Source: Geobacter sp. (lineage in GTDB: Bacteria > Desulfobacterota > Desulfuromonadia > Geobacterales > Geobacteraceae). Taken from it: DNA of 64,000 bases. Location of the stretch: contig POSG01000002.1 in the NCBI GenBank assembly GCA_003314535.1, forward strand, positions 248,001-312,000, written 5' to 3'. This document shows, piece after piece, positions 25,401-34,400 of the stretch. Made by a program: the position numbers and the translations under genes. The stretch's first letter is position 1. Each line of letters starts with the position of its first letter. A model generated the notes under the pieces. It searched no databases. It was not told where the DNA came from and saw nothing but the letters and a program-made list of their open reading frames with translations.

Positions 25401-26843
25401 AGCCCCCTGGCCAGCGTTGTTGCGGTCGGGCTGATCTGTTCCATGTTCTTCACCCTGCTGGTGGTGCCGGTCCTTTATGTGATTGTCAAGTCACGAAAAC
25501 CTAAGACAACCGCACACAAATTCGCACTGGTCGCCATCGGTATGTTTGCCCTGGCGGGGCAGGCATCGGCCGAACAAATGAACCTCACTTTGCCGGCAGC
25601 AATTGATCTTGCCCGGCACCAGAACAGATCCCTGAAAATTTCCAGGCATAAAATCGAGGAAAATCGGCAACGGGTTGCATCGGCCAAGTCGAGATTTTTT
25701 CCTCAGCTATCGAACGAGTCTTCATACATGGGCCTCTCCGACAGACAACTGGTTACCATTCCGGCGGGGAGCCTGGGAACGGTACCCGGATTGGGGCCAT
25801 TTCCGACGCAGGACACGAAGATCAATCAGGGATCGAATGCCTTGTTCATAAGCAGTACCACGCTTACGCAGCCTGTGACGCAACTCTTCAAGATAAATGA
25901 AGGGCACGAAGTCGCGAAGTCAGAGAGCGAAATAGCGGAATCAGACGCACGAAAAACCGAGGATGAAATTATTTTCAGCGTACATCAGTTCTATTATGGG
26001 CTGTTGATCGCGCAGAAACAGAAAGCGGCGGCGCAGTCTGCGTTGGCAGCAGCGCAGGAAGGCATGCGCGAAAGCAAGGACGCCGTAAAGGCAGGAAACG
26101 TCCTTGACGTCGTCCTGACCCAGAGTAAAGTACAGCTTCTGCAAAACAGGCAAACCCTTCTTACCGCGGAGATCCAGGCATCGGATCTGATGTCGGAACT
26201 GGATGATCTCTTGGGGCTTCCGCCGGATACGGAATTGGTGCTCACGGAGATAGAAGATGCGCTACCTGCTCCCCAACCGTTCCAGAAGTACCTTCTGGGC
26301 GCCTTGTCCCGCAATCCGGAACTGCAGGCGGCAAAGGATTCCGTTGCAAAAGCCGGGCATGCCGTAAGAGCAGCCCGTGACGAATATATCCCGGATATCA
26401 GCCTCTTCGCCCGCCACATCTATCAGGATGGCTCCCCATTCGTTGCTGACAACGTGGGAATTTTCGGCGCACAGATGACATGGAACATCTTCGATTGCGG
26501 GTTCCGGCGCGGTGTTGTCGGCCAGAAAAAATCACAGCTGGCCCAGGCCGAGGAGAACGTGAAGCGCATTGAGCAGCGTCTCAATGTAGAAATCACAAAA
26601 GCTTACCGCAAGCTTGAGCAGACCAGAGCGCTTATGGACGTAACATCGGAAGCCCTGAAACTGCAAAGGGAAAATCTGCGCCTGAGCGCCAACCGGCTGA
26701 AAGCCGGAACCATAACGGCCGCCCGGTACGCCGAATCGGTGGCTGCGGTCTCGAAAGCCGAGTTTGACGACCTCCAGGCCAACTTGGGGTACAGGCTTGC
26801 GTTGGCTGACGTCGCTCGGATCTCCGGCGGATTATCCCGTTAG
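22440..26843 (+). CDS. RND efflux pump fused in frame to a TolC-type outer membrane factor
   Basis: 1467 residues. Residues 1 to about 1016 are a complete RND permease: twelve membrane helices, two large periplasmic loops, and the Asp pair of helix 4 in GIVVDDAIVIADN (about 400). It normally ends ...VPVLYVIVKSRK. Without any stop the frame continues into KPKTTAHK, a hydrophobic stretch FALVAIGMFALAG, then QASA and EQMNLTLPAAIDLARHQN, the N-terminus of a TolC/OMF protein that runs to the end (about 423 mature residues). The junction (about 1018-1044) is a textbook Sec signal peptide. No ribosome site precedes the internal ATGs at 25542 or 25578. The operon has no separate outer membrane factor gene. 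Processing by signal peptidase is the obvious way to obtain both parts; this is inference. Confidence 0.9.
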   Translation: MNPIKSSLRYPTVTVILTFLMVLVGLHAFFDMPRTEDPTITIRTGLVVALYPGATSEQVEKQVTKTLERHIFKFPEVRKGRTFSTSRPGLVVINVELEDHVKNTDLFWSKLRHELNETRATELPAGVRGPIVNSDFGDTVAMLIAVHGKRYGYRELRDYVDRIQDQLRTVRDVGKLATYGGQSEEVWITSSLERVSQYFANPHQVAQALQQRNVIEGAGKFEADNAGIQMRTTGIFTTEDQIRDVLVDVSKTGQPVYIRDFANVERRYQDPTFLVRHDGEPCILLSVEMQKGKNIVQLGEQIDQLYAGFRTLLPPDIQLDLVANQPKVVKNRMSSLSHEFMLAIGAVILVTMVLLPIRVAVVAALAIPVTLCTTLGAMNALGIALHQVSIAALIVVLGIVVDDAIVIADNYVELLDRKVPRAEAAWRSATGVVVPVFTATVTIVASFLPLLIITGSVGEFVAALPITVAIALMVSFIVAVMLTPILCRFFIKKGLHDPENPGQEEAKKKFNVLDRLQAGYQVLIRWFMGRKRLAVLVGVVAFVSGIVLFATVREQFFPSAERNQFVIDVWMAQGSRIESTDAVMRRIEKRLASKSDVVHYATFVGQSAPRFYYNVNPQQPDPAYGQFIVNTKSVEVTSRLVKELRPELAKLAPEALVIVKELQQGELMEAPVEVRISGDDIGELKRLGSQVQAILSSVPYSIYVHQDFFNDSCMLDVNINKELANRLGITDSSVSRTLKGAFDGGPVSTFWEGDRPVTIMLRLDRDSRASFSDIRDSYMTSQLTNARVPLRSIATLDPEWQTSRIVRRNGVRTITVRGFVKQGWYGSDLLKEAQPGIEAIRLPLGYRIEYGGEKMNRDDTFPQMIVALGISLLAIFLVMLVQFRTIADPLVVMSSIPLAVPGAALGLVITHNPFGFTAFLGMISLTGIVVRNAIILVDYIKEKLAEGQSLEQAATDAGARRLRPIFLTSMAAAVGVTPMILSGSSLWSPLASVVAVGLICSMFFTLLVVPVLYVIVKSRKPKTTAHKFALVAIGMFALAGQASAEQMNLTLPAAIDLARHQNRSLKISRHKIEENRQRVASAKSRFFPQLSNESSYMGLSDRQLVTIPAGSLGTVPGLGPFPTQDTKINQGSNALFISSTTLTQPVTQLFKINEGHEVAKSESEIAESDARKTEDEIIFSVHQFYYGLLIAQKQKAAAQSALAAAQEGMRESKDAVKAGNVLDVVLTQSKVQLLQNRQTLLTAEIQASDLMSELDDLLGLPPDTELVLTEIEDALPAPQPFQKYLLGALSRNPELQAAKDSVAKAGHAVRAARDEYIPDISLFARHIYQDGSPFVADNVGIFGAQMTWNIFDCGFRRGVVGQKKSQLAQAEENVKRIEQRLNVEITKAYRKLEQTRALMDVTSEALKLQRENLRLSANRLKAGTITAARYAESVAAVSKAEFDDLQANLGYRLALADVARISGGLSR

Positions 26844-26955
26844 CTACAGTTTCCTCATCACCATTCTTTTCTCCGCCCGAAAGAAAAGCTTCGGCATGGT
26901 CGACAACAACGATTTTTTCAGGGCAATGGCACAATAATATTAGACAACAGAAAAC

Positions 26956-26984
26956 AAAAAACCCGCTGACTTAGCGGGTTTTTT
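26956..26984 (+). terminator. Rho-independent terminator after the RND-OMF gene
   Basis: AAAACCCGCT at 26958-26967 pairs with AGCGGGTTTT beginning at 26973 around a five-base loop, followed by more T. The A-rich 5' side makes it usable for the minus-strand tRNA-Leu transcript as well. Confidence 0.9.
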
Positions 26985-27015
26985 GCATCATATTGAAAAT
27001 TATTTGTCTTTTAGC

Positions 27016-27102
27016 TGGTACCGAAGGCCGGAATCGAACCGGCATGTCCTTGCGGACGGCAGATTTTGAGTCTGCTGCGTCTACCAATTTCGCCACTTCG
27101 GC
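27016..27102 (-). tRNA. tRNA-Leu (anticodon CAA)
   Basis: An 87-base class II tRNA with encoded CCA. The acceptor stem is GCCGAAG/CTTCGGT, the anticodon loop CTCAAAA sits on stem GCAGA/TCTGC, there is a long variable arm (CGTCCGCAAGGACA) and the T-arm contains GGTTCGATTCC. The anticodon CAA reads UUG leucine codons. Confidence 0.97.
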
Positions 27103-27211
27103 ATTACGTGGGCGGATTATAGCCAATGAGCATACACCCGTCAAGTGGTAAAGTCCCTTCCGGGTATTGCGGCTTGACAGATGAGACGATATGCCCTAAA
27201 AATACCCTGCA

Positions 27212-28303
27212 ATGAATCTCAAGCATCTATTCAAGGATCGTTTCCAGCATATCCTCGCCCATTTGCAGCGCAATCCCAAACCATGGCTGACAGCGGCTTC
27301 AGCTTCACTGCTCATCCCTGTTTTCGTGTTTCTTTTCTATCTCCAGTTTCTTGATTCAAAGCCGGGTAACGGCAGGAAAGCGGTAATCCTGGAATTCCCC
27401 CCTGGGATAACCATGAACAGGATTTCGTCCGAACTTAAAAAGAATCACGTTATATCAAATGGTTTCTTTTTTTCTCTTCATGCAAGGCTTGAAGGTTCGG
27501 ATTTGAAGGTCAAGGCCGGGACATATCGTTTTACCGATGGGATGTCACCTCGCGAGATTCTGAGGAAACTGGTTGCCGGTGATGTGTACGCCTACCGCTT
27601 TTCTGTCCCGGAAGGCTATTCGATCTACCAGATCGCCGAACTGCTCGACAAACGCGGCATTTTCAAAAAGGACTCCTTTCTTGACCGTTGCTTTGACAGT
27701 GCTCTGCTTGCCGAACTTGGAATCAAGGAACACAGCATGGAAGGGTATCTGTTTCCAAGCACTTACGAAATTCCCCCGAACATGGATGAAGCCACCCTGA
27801 TAAGGACTATGGTCAAGAAGTTCAGAGCGGTCTACGGTAACAGCTATTTCGGACGCGCTGAAAAGCAAAAGCTGAGCCTCCACAAGCTCATTACTCTCGC
27901 TTCTCTGGTTGAAAAGGAAGCGATCGTACCGCAGGAACGCCCTCTCATCGCTTCGGTTTTTCTCAACCGGCTGAAACTTAAAATGCCCCTGCAGAGCGAT
28001 CCGACCGCAGTATATGGCCTTCGCGCTTTTGCCGGCAAGATTTCCAGGCAGGACATCCTGCGCAAATCTCCCTACAACACTTACCTTGTCCCCGGGCTTC
28101 CGCCCGGCCCGATCGGCAACCCGGGAGAAGGCGCAGTGGAAGCTGTTCTTGCACCGGCAAAAACAAGATTCCTCTATTTCGTGGCAAAAAATGACGGCAC
28201 CCACTATTTCTCGACATCGCTCCCCGAGCATAACCGCGCAGTTGAACAGTTTCTGAAAACTCCCCACTCCGCATCCTCTTCCAGAGAATCATCAACCAGA
28301 TAG
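27212..28303 (+). CDS. mltG: MltG, endolytic murein transglycosylase (YceG family)
   Basis: 363 residues with one N-terminal membrane helix (about 25-47), a LysM-like region and the YceG catalytic domain. The catalytic Glu is in ASLVEKEA (about residue 235), followed by ERPLIASVFLNRL, MPLQSDPT and the PGLPPGPIGNPG loop. It cuts nascent glycan strands at the inner membrane and sets their length. The gene has no strong ribosome site in front of ATG 27212. It is not embedded with its common partners (ruvX, tmk). Confidence 0.95.
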   Translation: MNLKHLFKDRFQHILAHLQRNPKPWLTAASASLLIPVFVFLFYLQFLDSKPGNGRKAVILEFPPGITMNRISSELKKNHVISNGFFFSLHARLEGSDLKVKAGTYRFTDGMSPREILRKLVAGDVYAYRFSVPEGYSIYQIAELLDKRGIFKKDSFLDRCFDSALLAELGIKEHSMEGYLFPSTYEIPPNMDEATLIRTMVKKFRAVYGNSYFGRAEKQKLSLHKLITLASLVEKEAIVPQERPLIASVFLNRLKLKMPLQSDPTAVYGLRAFAGKISRQDILRKSPYNTYLVPGLPPGPIGNPGEGAVEAVLAPAKTRFLYFVAKNDGTHYFSTSLPEHNRAVEQFLKTPHSASSSRESSTR

Positions 28304-28330
28304 ATTCATCCGGCCTCAGTTCGCACCCTC

Positions 28331-28358
28331 GTCAACCATATGTTCCAAATAGGTTGAC
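28331..28358 (+). promoter_or_regulatory. Candidate BirA operator upstream of bioB
   Basis: GTCAACC at 28331-28337 and GGTTGAC at 28352-28358 form a perfect inverted repeat with a 14-base spacer. BirA repressor sites have this architecture (AACC ... GGTT with 14-16 bases between), and the site is 45 bases before the bioB start. It would couple biotin synthesis to biotin supply. Confidence 0.7.
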
Positions 28359-28402
28359 ATCTTGGCGGCCATGTGGTACCCCAATATGCGGAGATTTACA
28401 AT

Positions 28403-29392
28403 ATGTCAAAATTACGGGATATTATCGTATGCCTGCTAAATGGAGGGTCTCCTTCTGCTGAAGAACTTTCCCTTCTCGAAGCGGCAAGGGGTTTCGAGCT
28501 TTTCGAACTGTTTGCCGCGGCAAACAAACTAAGGGAAAAACACTCCGGAAACAGAGTTCATCTCTGTTCCATAGTCAATGCAAAATCGGGGCGCTGCCCG
28601 GAAAATTGCGCCTTTTGCGCTCAATCCGTACATCATGAAACAGGCGCTCCTGTCTACCCATTGCTTGATGCGCCAGTGATAGCAGATAAGGCCGTGGAGG
28701 CAGAAAAAGCAGGCTCGGCATGTTTCGGCATCGTGTCAAGCGGTTCCTCGATCGGCAAAGGGCAGGAACTTGACCGGATTTGTGATGCGCTTCGGGCAAT
28801 ACGTTCCAGCACGAAAATATCGCCATCATGTTCGCTTGGCACGATCGACCTGGAAACAGCCGTCCGCCTGAAGGAAGCAGGTGCGTTTACCTATCACCAT
28901 AACCTGGAAACCTCACGTTCATTCTTCCCGTCGATCTGCACAACCCACGACTACGATGAAGATGTCGAAACCATCCGCAACGCGAAGAAGACCGGCCTCA
29001 GGGTCTGCTGCGGGGGCATCTTCGGGTTGGGGGAAACCATGGAGCAGAGGATCGAACTGGCTCTGACCCTCCGGGAACTGGATGTTGATTCCGTACCGAT
29101 CAATTTTCTAAATCCAATCCCCGGAACCAGGCTGGCAACCGCTGATTTTCTCACACCCATGACCTGCCTTTCCATCATAGCCTTGTTCCGACTGATCCTT
29201 CCGGACAAGATGATCACCGTTTGCGGAGGACGCGAGAAAAATCTGCGGGACCTGCAGTCATGGATATTCTACGCCGGGGCCAACGGCATGATGATCGGGA
29301 ACTACCTGACCACCACCGGCAGGGATGAGGAACAGGACCGGCAGATGCTCAAGGACCTGGGGATGGTCACCGAACGTTGCGCATGTGAATGA
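28403..29392 (+). CDS. bioB: Biotin synthase (radical SAM)
   Basis: 329 residues. The radical SAM cluster motif CPENCAFC places Cys65, Cys69 and Cys72; SARGRC-equivalent and YHHNLETS blocks of BioB follow, and NFLNPIPGT is present. It inserts sulfur into dethiobiotin, the last step of biotin synthesis, consuming its auxiliary [2Fe-2S] cluster. ATG 28403 has GGAG nine bases upstream. bioD starts 16 bases after its stop, so the two last steps form one operon. Local demand is clear: pyruvate carboxylase, a biotin enzyme, lies 2 kb away. Confidence 0.95.
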   Translation: MSKLRDIIVCLLNGGSPSAEELSLLEAARGFELFELFAAANKLREKHSGNRVHLCSIVNAKSGRCPENCAFCAQSVHHETGAPVYPLLDAPVIADKAVEAEKAGSACFGIVSSGSSIGKGQELDRICDALRAIRSSTKISPSCSLGTIDLETAVRLKEAGAFTYHHNLETSRSFFPSICTTHDYDEDVETIRNAKKTGLRVCCGGIFGLGETMEQRIELALTLRELDVDSVPINFLNPIPGTRLATADFLTPMTCLSIIALFRLILPDKMITVCGGREKNLRDLQSWIFYAGANGMMIGNYLTTTGRDEEQDRQMLKDLGMVTERCACE

Positions 29393-29408
29393 AGGAGCTG
29401 CAAGGAGA

Positions 29409-30140
29409 ATGGAAACAAAAGCCAAGGGCATGTTCATAACCGGAACTGACACTGGGGTCGGTAAAACCGTGGTTGCTGCTGCAATCGCCCGCTACTTGTC
29501 CAGGAAGGGGTACGCCGTCGGGGTCCTGAAGCCGGTTACCAGCGGCGGGGTGAAACGTGGCGACTCGCTGGTTTCGCAAGACGCTGAACTGTTGCGCTGG
29601 GCATCCGGGTGCACAGCTCCGTGCCACATTACATCGCCCTATGTCTTTCGCGAACCCATTGCCCCATCGGAAGCAGCGCATCGAGTAGGGAGGGAGATAG
29701 GATTCGAGCCCATTCGCGAAGCCTACGAACAGCTCTCACTCTCTCACGAACTTGTGATCGTGGAAGGCGCAGGCGGCCTGCTTGTCCCGCTGGGCCCTGA
29801 TTTGCTGGTCGCGGACCTGCCGGCTCGCCTCGGCCTCCCGCTGCTGATCGTGTCACGCCCTGACCTGGGGACCGTCAACCATACGCTCATGACCTGTGAA
29901 TGCGCTCTTTCACGCCATATCAGGACATTGGGCATTGTCATAAACGGCCGGTCCGACAGCCCTGCCGGCGCGGAAGAATACGCACCCCGCCTCATCGCCG
30001 AGCTTTCCCCGGTACCGTTTCTTGGGGCGCTGCCACGGATGACATCGTCCGACGAAAAGGACCTGGTGGAAAAGCTTGCGCCGGCAGTCGCACATATGCG
30101 CATCGAAACTCTGCTTGCCCTCGAGGTGAAACATGCCTGA
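29409..30140 (+). CDS. bioD: Dethiobiotin synthetase
   Basis: 243 residues. The P-loop FITGTDTGVGKT is at about 8-19, KPVTSG and EGAGGLLVPL are the substrate and switch motifs. It closes the ureido ring of 7,8-diaminopelargonate with CO2 and ATP to give dethiobiotin, the substrate of BioB. ATG 29409 follows AAGGAG; the longer frame from 29325 overlaps bioB. bioA and bioF are not in the window. Confidence 0.95.
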   Translation: METKAKGMFITGTDTGVGKTVVAAAIARYLSRKGYAVGVLKPVTSGGVKRGDSLVSQDAELLRWASGCTAPCHITSPYVFREPIAPSEAAHRVGREIGFEPIREAYEQLSLSHELVIVEGAGGLLVPLGPDLLVADLPARLGLPLLIVSRPDLGTVNHTLMTCECALSRHIRTLGIVINGRSDSPAGAEEYAPRLIAELSPVPFLGALPRMTSSDEKDLVEKLAPAVAHMRIETLLALEVKHA

Positions 30141-30193
30141 CCCCGTCATGCGATCACTGCATCATTAGAACGATTCCTTAGACCTTCACCTGC

Positions 30194-31207
30194 CTAGATG
30201 CTGGAAACCTTCCCCCAGATGTGTTTCCAGACAATGGCTGTATTCAATACCGCATCATGGAGCACAGTCCTGCTCATAGCGTCGAGGAGATTTTCTTTCC
30301 CTGAGCCAAACAAGTTGGCAAAAGGCGCTTTTCCGTCACCTCCATAAGGATATTGCTTAAAGGGAGCGATGATGCTTGCCAATGCAAATGAGGCTCGGCA
30401 CAGGTAGATGAATTCCAGCCAAATGTCATTCCCTTCATTCAGATCGGGCAAGGATGAACAGCTCCATTCCACTTGGAAACCTGCATCGATATCACGCGCG
30501 CACCGGAGTACGGCATCAGGCTCGATGTCTTCCTTGAGCAGCTTCTTTCTTTCGAAAGAGGGCCCGACCTTCCGTGACCAGTACACCTCCAGTTCCTTGT
30601 GCAGCCCTTCAGAATAAGCTGACAGCTTCCGCCCGTCACAATGGCACGGCATGCCCGCGTCAGCGACGAAATGGCTTATCATGAAAAAAAACATGGCTGC
30701 AGCCTCTTCATTCGTGCGCAACTCGGGTTTCATGTACTGGGCAAAGCGGACATCGCCGGGTATCAGGGAGTCTATCCGCTGGTCGCCCATCAGGAGCAGA
30801 TCCTTCATCATGGTGGAAAGCGCCATTATCCGGTTCGGCAGATGGTGTCCCGCCTTGGTGACATCGCCCTTGTAGGGTGTTCCCCACCAACCTGCGTCAA
30901 GCGATTCGTCGTCGCCGAGGAACCGGGTTATCATGCGATGTGGTCCGGTCTGCTTCAGGAGGTCTTTCTTCCCCAGGACGAACCGTTCCGAATTTTTCCT
31001 GCCATACGGCTCCATCTTGAGAACGTGGTTTTCGGTTGAGCTTCCCGCCCCGCCCCTCTTCGCATCGACCTGGTCAGGGATCCAGCATCCCACCGATGAC
31101 TTTCCCACATGGGGTTTCAGCAGGGCAACCAGCTTCTTCTCGATTCCCAGGTCCTCCAGCAGCGCGAGCGCGCGAATGGCGATCCATGAATGGGTCCTTT
31201 CTTCCAT
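30194..31207 (-). CDS. Unknown protein with a zinc phospholipase C / S1-P1 nuclease-like helical fold
   Basis: 337 residues. THSWIAIRALALLE near the N-terminus and MISHFVADAGMPCHCDGRKL in the middle match the spacing of zinc-ligand motifs in phospholipase C and P1 nuclease (His near the start; HxxxD followed by H). It lacks an obvious signal peptide, unlike most secreted members. WYWG-type substrate residues could not be placed. Nothing nearby suggests a pathway. ATG 31207 has GGAG upstream; the frame extends to 31264 without support. The fold assignment is moderate and the function unknown. Confidence 0.6.
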   Translation of the reverse strand: MEERTHSWIAIRALALLEDLGIEKKLVALLKPHVGKSSVGCWIPDQVDAKRGGAGSSTENHVLKMEPYGRKNSERFVLGKKDLLKQTGPHRMITRFLGDDESLDAGWWGTPYKGDVTKAGHHLPNRIMALSTMMKDLLLMGDQRIDSLIPGDVRFAQYMKPELRTNEEAAAMFFFMISHFVADAGMPCHCDGRKLSAYSEGLHKELEVYWSRKVGPSFERKKLLKEDIEPDAVLRCARDIDAGFQVEWSCSSLPDLNEGNDIWLEFIYLCRASFALASIIAPFKQYPYGGDGKAPFANLFGSGKENLLDAMSRTVLHDAVLNTAIVWKHIWGKVSSI

Positions 31208-31305
31208 GCACGTTCTCCTCTCGAAGCTTGCAATAGATTTGCATTTCCCGGTACCAGGCAACACACTTGGTTTGTTTCCCCCCAGTGGAAACCATGCGAC
31301 AATTC

Positions 31306-31331
31306 AAGTGTTGCACCATATTTCAACACTT
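31306..31331. promoter_or_regulatory. Inverted repeat upstream of the PLC/S1-P1-like gene
   Basis: AAGTGTTG (31306-31313) and CAACACTT (31324-31331) are perfect inverted copies ten bases apart, so their centres are about two helix turns apart. The position, about 100 bases before the start of the minus-strand gene, suits an operator. Confidence 0.4.
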
Positions 31332-31368
31332 TTCCACCAGGGCATACAGTCTGAATGCCAAGGAAACA

Positions 31369-31401
31369 AAACGGCCGGTCATGTAAAATGACCGGCCGTT
31401 T
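31369..31401 (-). terminator. Terminator after pyc
   Basis: A perfect 14-base stem (AAACGGCCGGTCAT at 31369-31382 with its complement at 31388-31401) has a five-base loop. On the minus strand it is followed by TTTTGTTT, placing the stop about 60 bases after pyruvate carboxylase. Confidence 0.9.
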
Positions 31402-31460
31402 CCCAACACAAAAAATTTCTCATTTCCACCTTGAAGTCGAGGCGATTGAGTCGCCCTCTC

Positions 31461-34400
31461 CTAAGCCATGACAATGATAAGATCCTCTTTTTCGACCTTG
31501 TCGCCATCCTCGAACTTGACTTCAGCGATCTTACCGTCCTCCTTGGCCTTGATGTTGGTCTCAAGCTTCATAGCTTCGGTAACAACAAGAATGTCGCCCG
31601 TCTTGACTACGTCGCCGACCTTTACGTGTATCTTGAGAATCTTTCCAGGCATGGGTGCCCCGACATGGCGTGGGTTGTGCTTGTCTGCCTTTTCCCTTTC
31701 CTTCTCTTCGGTCGTCACGGACAGGTCCCTTACCGAAACCGAGCGCGCAAGGCCGTTCAATTCGAAGTACACCTGTCGGGTTCCGTCAGGATGCACTGCT
31801 CCAATGGCGTTCAACTTGATAATCAGTGTCTTGCCCGGATCGATTTCAACGGAAGTTTCCTGGCCCGGCTCAAGCCCATAGAAGAAAATCGGGGTCGGTA
31901 TGACGGAAGTGTCTGAATATTCCTGGCGGTGGTGGTCGAATTCCGGATACACGTTCGGATACAGGATATGTGAAATGAGCGCCTTGTCGTCTATGGAGTG
32001 GCCCACTTTGTCCTGGAGGCTCTTGCGTACATTCTCCATATCCACCGTCGGAAGGAGTTCACCGGGTCGGCAGGTTATTGGCTGTTCCCCCTTCAGCACG
32101 ATTTTTTGAACTTCTTCAGGGAATCCGCCATAGGGCTGACCGATCATTCCCTTGAAGAAGCCCACCACCGATTCGGGAAAGGTTAGCTCATCTCCCTTGG
32201 TATAGACATCTTCCACATCCATGTTGTTTTTCACCAGGAAAATCGCCATGTCTCCCACGACCTTCGAAGACGGGGTCACCTTGATGACATCGCCGAAAAG
32301 GAGGTTGACCTTGTGATACATCTCCTTGCACTCGTCCCAGCGGTCGATGAGGCCCAAGGCCGCAACCTGCGGCTTGTAGTTGGAATACTGTCCACCAGGG
32401 ATCTCGTGGTGATATACTTCCGCAGTCCCGCTCTTGAGTCCCGATTCGAACGGGACATAATAATCGCGCACGGTTTCCCAGAAGTTGGCCAGTTTCTGAA
32501 GTCCCACCTCGTTGAGCTGCGGATCCCATTCGCTTCCGCGCAGGGCGGCAATCACTGCGTTGAGGTTGGGTTGGGCGGTAAGGCCGGATATGGACGACAG
32601 CGATGCATCGACAATGTCCACGCCTGCCTGGCAGGCCATGAGCAGTGAGGCCTCTCCGTTGCCGGAGGTGTCATGGGTGTGCAGATGGACCGGTATCCCG
32701 ATTTCATCTTTCAACGCCTTTACCAGCCGGTAGGCCGCGAAGGGTTTGAGCAGCCCGGCCATATCCTTGATGGCAAGGATATGAGCTCCCATCTTTTCCA
32801 GTTCCTTTGCCAGGGAAACGTAATACTCCAGGGGATACTTGTCCCTCTTGGGATCGGATATGTCGCCGGTATAGCAGATGGAAGCCTCGCAGATCTTTCC
32901 GGTTTTGAGAACCGCGTTCATGGCGACAGTCATACCCTTGGTCCAGTTAAGCGAGTCGAATACGCGGAACAGATCGATTCCGCTGGCGGCGGCTTCTTCA
33001 ACGAAACGCTCCACAACGTTGTCGGGATAGTTTGTGTAACCGACGGCGTTAGAGCCGCGCAGCAGCATCTGGAAAAGTATGTTGGGGATGGCTTCTTTCA
33101 GCTTGTGCAGTCGCTGCCAGGGACATTCCTTGAGAAACCGCATGGCAACGTCGAAAGTGGCGCCGCCCCACATCTCCAGGGAAAACAGCCCTTCGCCAAG
33201 TACTGACGTCGGGTCGGCAATACGGAGCAGATCGAATGTTCTGACACGGGTTGCCAGCAGGGACTGGTGGGCATCCCGCATGGTGGTGTCGGTAATGAGT
33301 ATGCGCTTCTGGTCAAGGACCCATTGGGAAAGTCCTTCAGGCCCTTTCTCTCTCAGGATGTCGGTGGTGCCGGGCAGGCGTGGCAGTGAAATATCCACTG
33401 CAGGCACGCGCGGCTCTATCATATCGATCGACCTCAGCGGCTTCGCGATTCCTTGCGACCCGTTGACGATGACGTCGGCAAGGAAGCTGAGGATCTTGGT
33501 GGCGCGGTCTTTTCTCTCGCGCATGGTCATCAGTTCAGGATGTTTTTCGATAAACGAGGTGTCGCACTTTCCGGCCAGGAAAATCGGATGCGTAACGACG
33601 TTTTCCAGGAACGCGATATTCGTGTTCACCCCCCTGATTCTGAATTCCTGCAATGAACGGTCCATGACTCTCGCAGCTTCCTTCAGGTTCAGCCCCCAGG
33701 TGCTGATTTTCACCAAGAGAGAGTCATAATGGGGCGTTATGTGGGCGCCGGTGAAAGCGTTGCCCGCATCGAGGCGCACGCCGAAACCTCCTGGCGAACG
33801 GTACGCCTTCAATACCCCGAAATCGGGCGCAAAATTGTTTTTCGGATCTTCGGTCGTGATGCGGCATTGAATGGCGCTCCCCCACATGGAAATCGCCTCC
33901 TGCCCGGGAATCCCGATCTCCGGGTCCGAGAGGCGCAATCCTTCGGCGACCAGTATCTGCGCCTGCACCAGGTTCCTGCCGGTAATCATTTCGGTTACGG
34001 TATGTTCGACCTGGATCCGCGGATTCATCTCGATAAAATAATGATTCCCTTCCTGGTCGAGGAGAAACTCAACAGTGCCCGCATTGCGGTACTTGACGTA
34101 GCTGGCAACCCGCAGGGCCGCCTGGCATAGTTCTTCTCTCTTTTTCGGGTCAAGGCTCGACGGGGCGAATTCGACGACCTTCTGGTGGCGTCGCTGGATG
34201 GAGCAGTCCCGCTCGAAAAAATGGACGAGATTGCCGTAGTTGTCGCCGAGCACCTGAACTTCCACGTGCTTGGGATGCTCGATGAACCTCTCCAGGAAAA
34301 CCGCTTCGTTGCCGAAAGCAGCCTTGGCCTCGCTTCGGGCGCTGCCCAGGCCTTCCAGCAGTTCCCTCTGGTTGCGGGCAACGCGCATCCCGCGGCCACC

